A model generated the notes under the pieces. The model worked only from the letters and a program-made list of their open reading frames with translations, searched no databases and had not been told where the DNA came from. This document shows positions 1 through 6,315 of a stretch of 8,467 nt of DNA, one piece after another. The DNA lies in assembly GCA_002937555.1 (NCBI GenBank), contig PTKB01000115.1, forward strand, positions 1-8,467. Direction: 5' to 3'. Position 1 is the first letter of the stretch. The number at the start of each line of letters is the position of its first letter. A program made the position numbers and the translations under genes. Source of the DNA: Alphaproteobacteria bacterium MarineAlpha10_Bin2. Its GTDB lineage: Bacteria; Pseudomonadota; Alphaproteobacteria; UBA828.

Positions 1-342
1 GGGCGCTGCCGCTTCCTCCACGCTGGCAACGACGGCGGGTTCCGGCGCGGCGGCGGTTTTGGTCTCTTCGCTTTCAGGCGCTTGGCTGTCCGCTTCCGGC
101 GCTTTCGGTGCTTCGGGTATTTCGCCTTCCAGCTCAACGGTCAGCGTCGCGTTTACGTCATCCCTGGCAGGCTCATCGGATTTGTCGGCGCTCAAGGCCA
201 GCCAGGCGAGCCCGCCGCCGATGGCCAAGACAAGCAGCACAGCCGCGAATGCCGGCGGGCTCACGGATGGTTTCTTCGGGCGCGGCGATTTCGGACGGGT
301 TTCTCCGCGCGCCTCGGGAGGCTGTTCAGACGGATCGCTCAA
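1..342 (-). CDS. Membrane-anchored protein, probable divergent polysaccharide deacetylase (YibQ/COG2861 type), N-terminal part only
   Basis: This open frame begins at a TTG codon (340-342) and is still open at the left edge, giving 114 residues. The visible protein has a short Pro/Lys/Arg-rich cytoplasmic segment (about 1-30, with a KSPRPKKPS stretch), one hydrophobic transmembrane helix at about 31-51 (AAVLLVLAIGGGLAWLAL), then an acidic Pro/Ala/Glu-rich periplasmic linker. That fits a signal-anchored periplasmic protein. No catalytic domain is visible. The functional call rests on synteny: a divergent polysaccharide deacetylase commonly follows the envC and ctpA genes in Alphaproteobacteria, and yibQ follows envC in E. 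coli. TTG was chosen because the frame has a TAA just upstream and no ATG or GTG between that stop and the TTG. A purine-rich AGGAGG lies 14 nt upstream, a longer spacing than ideal. The next candidate, a GTG at residue 27, would remove the basic segment before the helix. The gene starts 35 bp after the ctpA stop. An unrelated single-pass protein cannot be excluded. Confidence 0.68.
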   Translation of the reverse strand, partial: MSDPSEQPPEARGETRPKSPRPKKPSVSPPAFAAVLLVLAIGGGLAWLALSADKSDEPARDDVNATLTVELEGEIPEAPKAPEADSQAPESEETKTAAAPEPAVVASVEEAAAP

Positions 343-356
343 AACGGAGAGACCAC

Positions 357-362
357 CCTCCT
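357..362 (-). promoter_or_regulatory. Shine-Dalgarno-like AGGAGG ahead of the TTG start of the deacetylase-type gene
   Basis: AGGAGG read on the minus strand lies in the 35-bp gap after ctpA. It is the only strong ribosome-binding sequence there and supports initiation in this gap. Its 14-nt distance to the TTG at 340-342 is longer than optimal, so the exact start is not fully settled. Confidence 0.4.
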
Positions 363-377
363 CGGCCGGTTACGCGA

Positions 378-1691
378 TCAATTGACCATCGTTTTGGACA
401 AGAGCTGCAACCCGCGCAACAGGTCGAGCGCCCGGGCCAACTGATAATCTTCGGGCGCCGTGGACTCCTCGCGGGCGTTATCCTGGGCGCCGTTATCATC
501 ACCTTCGGTTGCGCCCGCTTCTTCATCGTCCTCACCGTTGTCCTGTTCGTTGCTCAGGCTGCCGCGCAAATCGGCTTCGCTGCGCCTCGGACCCCGGTTA
601 ATCCGCTCGATCTTCGCCTGCTCGACGACGATATCGGGATGAATGCCGCGAGCCTGAATGGACGTGCCGGCCGGCGTGTAGTAGCGCGCCGTGGTGAGCC
701 GCATGGCGCCATGTCCGCCGAGCGGGATGACGGTCTGCACCGATGCCTTGCCGAAGGAACGGGTTCCGAGCACGATGGCGCGGTGGTGATCCTGAAGCGC
801 GCCGGCGACAATTTCGGAGGCCGACGCGGAGCCGCCATTGATCAGCACGATCATCGGCATGCCGTCGATCAAATCGCCGGATTTGGCGTTGAAGCGCTGA
901 ATCGAGTCCGGCCGGCGCCCGCGCGTCGACACGATCTCGCCCTGGACAAGAAATGAATCGGAGACCGAGACCGCTTGATCCAAGAGGCCGCCGGGATTGT
1001 TGCGCAGATCCAGCACCAGGCCCTTCAACGTATCGCCATATTCATCGCGCAGTTTGTCGATCTCGCGCTCTAAATCCCGCGTGGTTTTTTCGGAGAAAGA
1101 GGAGATGCGCACATAGGCGACGTCATCGTCTTCCATGCGCACCCGGACCGAGCGGATGCTGATCACGGCGCGGATAATCTCAACGTCGAAGGACGCCTCG
1201 GCGCCGGGGCGCTGGATGGTGAGGACGATGCCGGAATCGATCGGGCCGCGCATCTTGTCGACGGCTTCGGCCAGGGTCAGCCCGAGGATCGACTCGCCAT
1301 CGAGATGAGTGACAAAATCACCGGGTTCCAAGCCGGCGCGCTGCGCCGGGGTATCGTCAATCGGCGTGATGACTTTGACGAAGCCGTTGTCGTCCATCGT
1401 CACTTCGATGCCGAGACCGCCGAACTCGCCGCGCGTCTGGGTCTGCATATCCTCAAAACTTTTGGCATTCAGATAGCGTGAGTGGGGATCGAGCGAGCTC
1501 AACATGCCGTTTATGGCGGCTTCGATCAGCTCGCTGTCACTCACCTCTTCGACATAATCGGCGCGCACCCGCTCGAACACATCGCCGAACAGGTTCAATT
1601 GCCGATATGTCTCGTTGTTTGCCGCTCCTGCCGCGAGCGGCAAAATGAACAGTGCCAAGCCGGCCACACCGGCCAAAATTCCAATACGCAT
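378..1691 (-). CDS. ctpA: Carboxyl-terminal processing protease CtpA (S41 family, PDZ-containing)
   Basis: A periplasmic serine protease of 437 residues that cleaves proteins from or near their C-terminus. It has an N-terminal signal sequence (MRIG followed by a hydrophobic stretch ending LPLAAGAA), a short helical segment with the usual DPHSRYL signature, a PDZ domain at about 88-165 (GGLGIEV, PAQRAGLEPGD) and the S41 protease core. The catalytic pair is visible: the nucleophile Ser290 in GGSASASEI and the general base Lys315 in SFGKASVQ, 25 residues apart as in E. coli Prc/Tsp. The conserved DLRNNPGGLL lies upstream of them. Between the protease core and the conserved C-terminal YQLARALDLLRG is an acidic low-complexity insert (about 380-412). 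I chose the ATG at 1689-1691, which leaves one base after the envC stop and gives a clean signal peptide. A GTG at 1698-1700 would add three residues and overlap envC. The gene is probably co-transcribed with envC. Substrates are unknown, but the neighbours suggest murein-remodelling factors. Confidence 0.95.
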   Translation of the reverse strand: MRIGILAGVAGLALFILPLAAGAANNETYRQLNLFGDVFERVRADYVEEVSDSELIEAAINGMLSSLDPHSRYLNAKSFEDMQTQTRGEFGGLGIEVTMDDNGFVKVITPIDDTPAQRAGLEPGDFVTHLDGESILGLTLAEAVDKMRGPIDSGIVLTIQRPGAEASFDVEIIRAVISIRSVRVRMEDDDVAYVRISSFSEKTTRDLEREIDKLRDEYGDTLKGLVLDLRNNPGGLLDQAVSVSDSFLVQGEIVSTRGRRPDSIQRFNAKSGDLIDGMPMIVLINGGSASASEIVAGALQDHHRAIVLGTRSFGKASVQTVIPLGGHGAMRLTTARYYTPAGTSIQARGIHPDIVVEQAKIERINRGPRRSEADLRGSLSNEQDNGEDDEEAGATEGDDNGAQDNAREESTAPEDYQLARALDLLRGLQLLSKTMVN

Positions 1692-1692
1692 A

Positions 1693-3165
1693 TCAACCAC
1701 TTACTTTGATAGTTTCTGCCGCCAGCCAAGGCAGCGGGTTAATCGGATGACCGTCGCTGCGCAACTCAACATAGAGATGCGGCTTGTCACCGGCGATGGC
1801 AACCATCACGCCAACCGGCTCGCCCGCCAGCACGCGCTGGTCCAGCGATACGTCTATCCTTCCCATGCCGGCCAACAGCGTATGATATCCCTCGCCATGG
1901 TCGATGATCAAGAGGAGGCCGTATTCGCGGAATCGCCCGGCGAAGGCGACCCGGCCGTCATAAGGCGCCACGATTTGCGCGCTCGCCCGGGTTTCGATGA
2001 CGATGCCCTTGGTGGTGAGACCGAGCGCCGTGGTTTCGTCGAAGCGGCTGACCACGGAGCCGCGCGCCGGCATGGCGAAATTGCCGCGCGCCGCGCTGAC
2101 CGGGACGCGCACCGGCGCTAGGGCGACAATCTGCTGAGACTCACCGGCGTCGTTCAAATCTTCGTCATTCGGCGGCGTTGCTTCGGCAATTACGACAACC
2201 GGGTCCGGCGCGCCGGCTTGTTCGCCGCCGGCAAGGGGCGCCGTCTCCGGGGCGGGGTCCGGAACGGGGTCCGGAATGGAGGCGCTTTCCGCCGACTCGG
2301 TTTGAACCGGTTCGGCGACGACCACCACTTCCCTCGCCAATTTGCGTGGTTCGGGTTCGGCGCGGCGCTGGAGCGCTTTGTTGCGCTCATCCTGATTGAC
2401 CAGCCGATCGAGCAATTCCTGCAACGTGCCCGCCTCGACGGCGAGATCGGCCACCAGCGCTTCGGCCTCGCTTTGCTGGGCCGCCGTCCGGTCATAGATC
2501 TGGGTCTTACGCGCCAACAGGACGCCAAGATGCGAGCGCTGCGCATCCAGGCGCTCGGCTTCGATATCGATCATATTGCGCTGCGCGGTAATTTCTTCGC
2601 CGATGCGCGCCAAGGCGGTGAGCTGATCGCCGAGCACATCGGCGCGGGCATCAAGCTCGCCGGCGACGGCGCCGAGCACAAGGCGGGCATGGGATATTTC
2701 CTGGATCGACGCCGGCATGAAGATGAGCAGATCGGGCGGCGTGCGGCTTATTCTCTGCAGCGCGGCGAGGGTATGGGTGAGCTCGCCGCGGCGCCGCGAG
2801 AGCGCGTTTTGCTTTTCGCCGCGCTCGATCTCGAGCGCCGCCAAATGGTCCTCGAGCGCGCTGACATGGGCTTCCAGATCCTGCGCTTCGGCGGCGGCAT
2901 CGACCAGTTCGCGGCGAACACGGAGAACTTCCTGCTTGATCTCGGTGACTTGCGTATCGAGTTTCGCCTTGGCGCGGCGGATGGCGTCAAGCGCGTCTTC
3001 GGTCTGGCTCAATGCCTGGCCGGTCTTCTCGATATGGGTGGTGACCGATTCCTCGGCCAAGCCGGGCTGGGCCAACGCCGCCAGAAGAAGCAGCACGCAA
3101 GCGCCGCGGATCGGCGTTATAAATATATTATGCCGGCGCGGCATGGGGCGTACGCGCGCGCGCAT
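1693..3165 (-). CDS. EnvC-like murein hydrolase activator (coiled coil plus degenerate LytM/M23 domain)
   Basis: A predicted periplasmic protein of 490 residues that probably activates cell-wall amidases at division rather than cutting murein itself. Order: basic N-terminus and signal peptide (hydrophobic ACVLLLLAALAQPGLA, about 23-38); long Glu/Ala/Arg/Leu-rich coiled coil (about 40-265); Pro/Glu/Asp-rich linker (about 270-345, with a PDPVPDPAP repeat); LytM/M23 domain (about 361-485, ending HLYVELRSDGHPINPLPWL). The expected metal ligands and catalytic residues are mostly replaced. HxGxD reads TKGIV, the YxHL position reads LAGM, and HLHFE reads HLYVE. This loss is typical of EnvC-type activators. 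The start is uncertain: GTG at 3168, ATG at 3165 (chosen) or ATG at 3144. All lie inside the gpmI 3' end and none has a strong ribosome-binding site. The 3144 start still leaves a complete signal peptide. It is coupled to gpmI upstream and to ctpA downstream. DipM-like or other LytM regulators are possible alternatives, but the architecture matches EnvC best. Confidence 0.88.
   Translation of the reverse strand: MRARVRPMPRRHNIFITPIRGACVLLLLAALAQPGLAEESVTTHIEKTGQALSQTEDALDAIRRAKAKLDTQVTEIKQEVLRVRRELVDAAAEAQDLEAHVSALEDHLAALEIERGEKQNALSRRRGELTHTLAALQRISRTPPDLLIFMPASIQEISHARLVLGAVAGELDARADVLGDQLTALARIGEEITAQRNMIDIEAERLDAQRSHLGVLLARKTQIYDRTAAQQSEAEALVADLAVEAGTLQELLDRLVNQDERNKALQRRAEPEPRKLAREVVVVAEPVQTESAESASIPDPVPDPAPETAPLAGGEQAGAPDPVVVIAEATPPNDEDLNDAGESQQIVALAPVRVPVSAARGNFAMPARGSVVSRFDETTALGLTTKGIVIETRASAQIVAPYDGRVAFAGRFREYGLLLIIDHGEGYHTLLAGMGRIDVSLDQRVLAGEPVGVMVAIAGDKPHLYVELRSDGHPINPLPWLAAETIKVSG
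2253..2276. repeat. 12-bp tandem repeat (two copies) in the envC linker
   Basis: CGGGGTCCGGAA occurs twice in direct tandem on the plus strand. On the coding (minus) strand it lies in the Pro-rich linker and encodes the repeated IPDPVPDPAP segment. Because the unit is 12 bp, gain or loss of a copy would keep the frame and change only linker length. Confidence 0.8.
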
Positions 3166-4702
3166 CACGCTCGAGGATAAGCGGGCGACCGGTCATTTGC
3201 GGTGGAACGTCGAGCGCCATCATGCCGAGCAGCGTTGGCGCCACATCCGCCAGCAATCCGTCACGCAGTTCGGCGCCGATCACAGCTTCGGCAATTAAGA
3301 TGACCGGGACGCTGTTGGTGGTATGGGCGGTATGAGCGTCGTCTCCGGCGGCATTCAGCATGCGCTCGGCATTGCCGTGATCGGCGGTGATCAGCGCCGC
3401 GCCGCCGGTCTTCTCGAGCGCCGCTGCCATGCGGGCAAGGCAACCATCCACCGTTTCGACCGCCTTGACGGCGGCGGGCATGTTGCCGGTATGGCCGACC
3501 ATATCGGTGTTGGCGTAATTCACCACGATCAGATCGAACTTCTCGGAATGAATGGCTTCCACCAAGCGGTCGGTGACTTCGACGGCCGACATTTCCGGCT
3601 GTAAATCATAGGTCGCGACTTTTGGCGAGGGCACCAGAATGCGCTCCTCGCCGGCGAACACGCGCTCCTCGCCACCGTTCAGGAAAAACGTCACATGGGC
3701 GTATTTCTCGGTCTCGGCGAGGCGGAGCTGGGTGCGCCCGGCGGCGGAAACCACCTCGCCCAGCACGTTTTCGAGCGCGGCCGGTGGAAACAGGCAATCC
3801 ATGAAATCGTTGAGAGTGCTGGAATATTCGACCAGCCCGAGCGCGGCAGCGAAGGTGATGGCGCGTGGCCGGGCGAAACCGTCGAAACCCGGATCGAGAC
3901 AGGCGCTCAGCAGTTGGCGCGCACGGTCGGCGCGGAAATTAGCCATCAACAGCGCGTCGCCGTCGGCCATGCCCGGATAGCCGGCGATCACCGCCGGCGC
4001 CATGAACTCGTCGCACTCGCCGGCGGCATAGGCGGCCGCCAGCGCTGCTTCGGCGCTCGCCGCCTCAGCACACGTGGCATCGGTCATGGCGAGATAGGCG
4101 CGTTCGACCCGCTCCCAGCGTTGGTCGCGGTCCATCGCCCAGTAGCGTCCGCAGAGCGATCCGATGGAGAAGTGGCGCGCGCCCGCGACATCCGCTTGGA
4201 ATTGCCACAGATATTCGGCGGCCGAGGTCGGCGGCGTATCGCGGCCGTCGAGAATGGCGTGCAGCGTCACCGGCACGCCGGCGGCGTCGAGAACATGAAC
4301 CAACGCCGCCATATGATCCTGATGGGCGTGCACGCCGCCCGGCGACAACAGGCCCATCAGATGGCAGCGCCCGCCGCTCAAGCGCAGTTTTTCGATGAAG
4401 CCGGCGAGCGCCGGCAGTTTGGCGAGGGTGCCGTCGGCAATGGCCGCATCGATGCGCGGCAGATCCTGCGGCACGGCGCGCCCGGCGCCCAAATTCATGT
4501 GGCCGACTTCGGAATTTCCCATCTGCCCGTGCGGCAGCCCGACATCGAGGCCGGAGCAATGCAGCAGGCCGTGCGGATATTTTTCCTTGAGCGCATCCCA
4601 CACCGGCGTCTCAGCCGCCAGAATGGCGTTGTCGGCGGCGGCGGGCGCTTCGCCCCAGCCATCGAGCACACATAACACCACCGGGCGGGGAACTTTATTC
4701 AT
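3128..4702 (-). CDS. gpmI: 2,3-bisphosphoglycerate-independent phosphoglycerate mutase
   Basis: This cytosolic glycolytic and gluconeogenic enzyme interconverts 3- and 2-phosphoglycerate through a phosphoserine intermediate, without the 2,3-bisphosphoglycerate cofactor. At 524 residues it is close to the usual length of about 510. The alkaline-phosphatase-like metal ligands are visible: Asp14 (LDGWGEAP), nucleophile Ser64 (QMGNSEVGHMNLGAGR), Asp400 and His404 (YANTDMVGHTG), Asp441 and His442 (ITADHGNAE) and His460 (AHTTNSVP). Substrate-site motifs are also present: VHAHQDH (124-130), GRDTPP (153-158), NFRADR (255-260) and EKYAHVTFF (332-340). The conserved family end MTGRPLI is followed by a 15-residue Arg/Ala/Pro-rich tail encoded where the gene overlaps the start of envC. 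The ATG start gives the standard N-terminus. It lies 60 bp after the rlmH stop, the widest gap in the window, so a promoter could sit there. In E. coli gpmI also precedes envC and yibQ, so this pairing is old. Confidence 0.98.
   Translation of the reverse strand: MNKVPRPVVLCVLDGWGEAPAAADNAILAAETPVWDALKEKYPHGLLHCSGLDVGLPHGQMGNSEVGHMNLGAGRAVPQDLPRIDAAIADGTLAKLPALAGFIEKLRLSGGRCHLMGLLSPGGVHAHQDHMAALVHVLDAAGVPVTLHAILDGRDTPPTSAAEYLWQFQADVAGARHFSIGSLCGRYWAMDRDQRWERVERAYLAMTDATCAEAASAEAALAAAYAAGECDEFMAPAVIAGYPGMADGDALLMANFRADRARQLLSACLDPGFDGFARPRAITFAAALGLVEYSSTLNDFMDCLFPPAALENVLGEVVSAAGRTQLRLAETEKYAHVTFFLNGGEERVFAGEERILVPSPKVATYDLQPEMSAVEVTDRLVEAIHSEKFDLIVVNYANTDMVGHTGNMPAAVKAVETVDGCLARMAAALEKTGGAALITADHGNAERMLNAAGDDAHTAHTTNSVPVILIAEAVIGAELRDGLLADVAPTLLGMMALDVPPQMTGRPLILERDARARTPHAAPA
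3148..3165. repeat. 18-bp perfect alternating purine-pyrimidine tract (mostly CG) in the gpmI/envC overlap
   Basis: The tract reads GCGTACGCGCGCGCGCAT on the plus strand, with strict purine-pyrimidine alternation and a six-unit CG core (3153-3163 region). Such DNA has Z-form potential and is prone to 2-bp slippage. It codes for the Arg/Ala-rich gpmI tail and for the Arg-rich N-terminus of the longer envC form. It may simply reflect GC-rich codon choice. Confidence 0.6.
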
Positions 4703-4762
4703 TGCCGTCCATACTCGCCTTGCTCGCCATCCGCCCCTATGTCCTATGCCGGGCGCGCCATT
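4703..4762. other. 60-bp gap between rlmH and gpmI, the longest intergenic stretch
   Basis: No hairpin followed by a T-run and no convincing -35/-10 pair was seen on the minus strand. It holds a short CATAGG duplication (GGCATAGGACATAGG) and a purine-rich AAGGCGAG upstream of the gpmI ATG that could act as a weak ribosome-binding site. It is the most plausible place for an internal promoter, but only because it is the widest gap. Confidence 0.35.
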
Positions 4763-5221
4763 TCAAGCCCGATGATAGGGATGCCCGCTCAGGATGCTGG
4801 CGGCGCGCCATAGCTGCTCGGCCAACATCGCGCGCACCAGCAAATGCGGCCATACCATGGGGCCGAGGGAGAGAGTGAGATCGGCCTGCTTCAACACTTG
4901 ATCGCCGTGGCCGTCGGCGCCGCCGATGAGAAACGCCAGGCACGGCGCGCCGTCGTCGCGCCAGGCGCCGATGCGTTTGGCGAAATCGGCGCTCGACAAC
5001 ATGCGCCCGCCACCGTCCAAAGCGACGGCGACGGCGCGCTCGGGAACGGCGCCGAGCAGTAATTCGGCTTCGCGCGCTTTGCGTTTCTCAGCTTTCAGGG
5101 GCTTGTTTTCCTGCAATTCTCTGAGTTCGTAGCGCCAGGGAAGGCGCGCCATATAATCCACAAATAGCTGCGCCGAGGGGTCGCCGCGCGCCCGGCCGAT
5201 GGCGAGAACGGCTATTCGCAT
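4763..5221 (-). CDS. rlmH: 23S rRNA (pseudouridine1915-N3)-methyltransferase RlmH
   Basis: A SPOUT-class methyltransferase of 152 residues, the normal family size, that uses S-adenosylmethionine to methylate N3 of pseudouridine 1915 in helix 69 of 23S rRNA on assembled ribosomes. The start MRIAVLAIGRA is the expected first strand. The family segments appear in order: LDGGGRMLSSADFA (68-81), the SAM-loop FLIGGADG (97-104), and the C-terminal knot SLGPMVWPHLLVRAMLAEQL followed by HPYHR at the very end. It starts 13 bp after the rsfS stop, with no strong Shine-Dalgarno in the gap, which suggests translation linked to rsfS. The rsfS-rlmH pair is common across bacteria and both products act on the large ribosomal subunit. 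Confidence 0.97.
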   Translation of the reverse strand: MRIAVLAIGRARGDPSAQLFVDYMARLPWRYELRELQENKPLKAEKRKAREAELLLGAVPERAVAVALDGGGRMLSSADFAKRIGAWRDDGAPCLAFLIGGADGHGDQVLKQADLTLSLGPMVWPHLLVRAMLAEQLWRAASILSGHPYHRA

Positions 5222-5234
5222 GTGCTGCGCGGCG

Positions 5235-5585
5235 CTATAGCGCGCCTTCCGATGCGCCGTCCGCCGAATTGAACGGCAAATCCGCCGACCACATTTTTTC
5301 GAGATTGTAGAATTCCCGCACTTCGGGGCGGAAGATATGGACGATCACGTCGCCGGTGTCGATCAGCACCCAATCGCAGGCCGGCAGGCCCTCGATGGCG
5401 GGCGCCCGGCCGGAAAGCGCCTTGGCCGCCTTGCGCACCCGTTCGGCGGCCGCGCCGATCTGGCGCTGCGAGCGGCCCGACGCGACGATCATATAATCTG
5501 CAATATCGGATTTTCCGGTGAGGCCGATAACGACAATGTCCTCGGCCTTGATGTCTTCGAGTTCCGTCAGGACGGCGCGGCGCAT
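5235..5585 (-). CDS. rsfS: Ribosomal silencing factor RsfS
   Basis: A small cytosolic protein that binds uL14 on the 50S subunit and blocks joining with the 30S subunit under starvation. From the first ATG (5583-5585) it is 116 residues and contains the whole fold: LEDIKAEDIVVIGL, then ADYMIVASGRSQRQI (29-43), then the hallmark DWVLIDTGDVIVHIF (71-85) with PEVREFYNLEKMW (87-99). This ATG has no ribosome-binding site. The frame stays open further upstream, reading TQAKKSTTADSAAAEA before the Met. It reaches an ATA codon (5634-5636) that overlaps the nadD TAA stop as ATAA and sits 7 nt after a strong AGGAG. The true start may therefore be this ATA, giving 133 residues. I give the conservative ATG coordinates. 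It lies between nadD and rlmH, its usual neighbours. Confidence 0.95.
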   Translation of the reverse strand: MRRAVLTELEDIKAEDIVVIGLTGKSDIADYMIVASGRSQRQIGAAAERVRKAAKALSGRAPAIEGLPACDWVLIDTGDVIVHIFRPEVREFYNLEKMWSADLPFNSADGASEGAL

Positions 5586-5632
5586 GGCTTCGGCGGCGGC
5601 GCTATCCGCTGTCGTGGACTTTTTCGCCTGTG

Positions 5633-6289
5633 TTATCTGCCGTCTCCTCTTTCGTTACCCGTGACTGATGCGCCGGCGCGAATGGCGCTTGCCGACGCCC
5701 CGTGCAGCCGCCCATGGAAATATGTCCACACCGGCGGCTGTTCGGAGGCGAGCATGCACGCCGCCCGTTCCGGCAGCCGATGGCGGACAAAACGCTTGAG
5801 CGCCTTGCTCGCCGAGGCCGATTGAGCATAGGTCCGGCGGTCGAATATCGCAATGGGAAGCGCTTGGAAGATGTCCTGCCAGCGCCGCCAGTGCTCGAAA
5901 TCGGCGAGGTTGTCGGCACCCATGATCCAGACGAAGCGGTGGCGCGGGTGGCGGCGGCGCAGTTGGCGGATGGTGTCGGCGCTGTATTGGCTGTGAAAGC
6001 GCCGTTCGAAATCGCTCACCCGGATCAAAGGGTGGTGCGCGAGGCGGCGCGCCGACGCCAGACGCTCTTCGAACGGCGCCATGCCGCGCGTGGACTTCAG
6101 CGGATTCTGCGGCGACACCAGCCACCAAATTTCATCCAAGCCGAGGCGTTTGAGGGCCTGGAGGCTGACATGGAGATGGCCTTCATGGGCCGGATTGAAC
6201 GAGCCGCCGAACAGGCCGATCTTGGGGCCGCTCGCGGGCGCGGCGCGCAGGAGCGGCGCCGGGCGGGCGCGGGATCGCGGACGCTTCAT
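5633..6289 (-). CDS. nadD: Nicotinate-nucleotide adenylyltransferase NadD
   Basis: It transfers AMP from ATP to nicotinate mononucleotide to make deamido-NAD, the next-to-last step of NAD synthesis, in the cytosol. The protein has 218 residues. The nucleotidyltransferase signature GGSFNPAHEGH lies at 28-38, the WWLVSPQNPLK segment at 55-65 and IMGADNLADFEHW at 122-134. Near the C-terminus SASAIR (199-204) stands where many relatives have SSTxIR. An Arg/Pro/Ala-rich leader of about 20 residues precedes the core, and short leaders of this kind occur in alphaproteobacterial NadD. The ATG at 6287-6289 is 26 bp after the proA stop and has no clear ribosome-binding site. The frame is open upstream, reading LKPQNPPLKP with no ATG in that stretch, so the start is moderately secure. 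The stop (TAA, 5633-5635) overlaps the possible ATA start of rsfS. Confidence 0.97.
   Translation of the reverse strand: MKRPRSRARPAPLLRAAPASGPKIGLFGGSFNPAHEGHLHVSLQALKRLGLDEIWWLVSPQNPLKSTRGMAPFEERLASARRLAHHPLIRVSDFERRFHSQYSADTIRQLRRRHPRHRFVWIMGADNLADFEHWRRWQDIFQALPIAIFDRRTYAQSASASKALKRFVRHRLPERAACMLASEQPPVWTYFHGRLHGASASAIRAGASVTGNERGDGR
5644..5648 (-). promoter_or_regulatory. Strong Shine-Dalgarno AGGAG at the end of nadD, positioned for an ATA start of rsfS
   Basis: AGGAG on the minus strand lies in the last codons of nadD. Exactly 7 nt separate it from the ATA at 5634-5636, and it is about 60 nt from the first rsfS ATG. It is the best ribosome-binding sequence in this part of the window and argues that rsfS translation begins at the nadD stop. 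Confidence 0.55.
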
Positions 6290-6315
6290 AGGTTTCAGCG
6301 GCGGATTCTGCGGTT

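Noticed and set aside
108..956. 282-codon plus-strand open frame spanning the deacetylase-type gene and ctpA
   Set aside because: It crosses two supported minus-strand genes and its Arg-rich translation looks like a shadow frame.
3695..4675. 326-codon plus-strand open frame opposite gpmI, and a similar 320-codon one at 2218-3180 opposite envC
   Set aside because: Both lie opposite well-supported genes and resemble composition shadows. No family motif or ribosome-binding site supports them.
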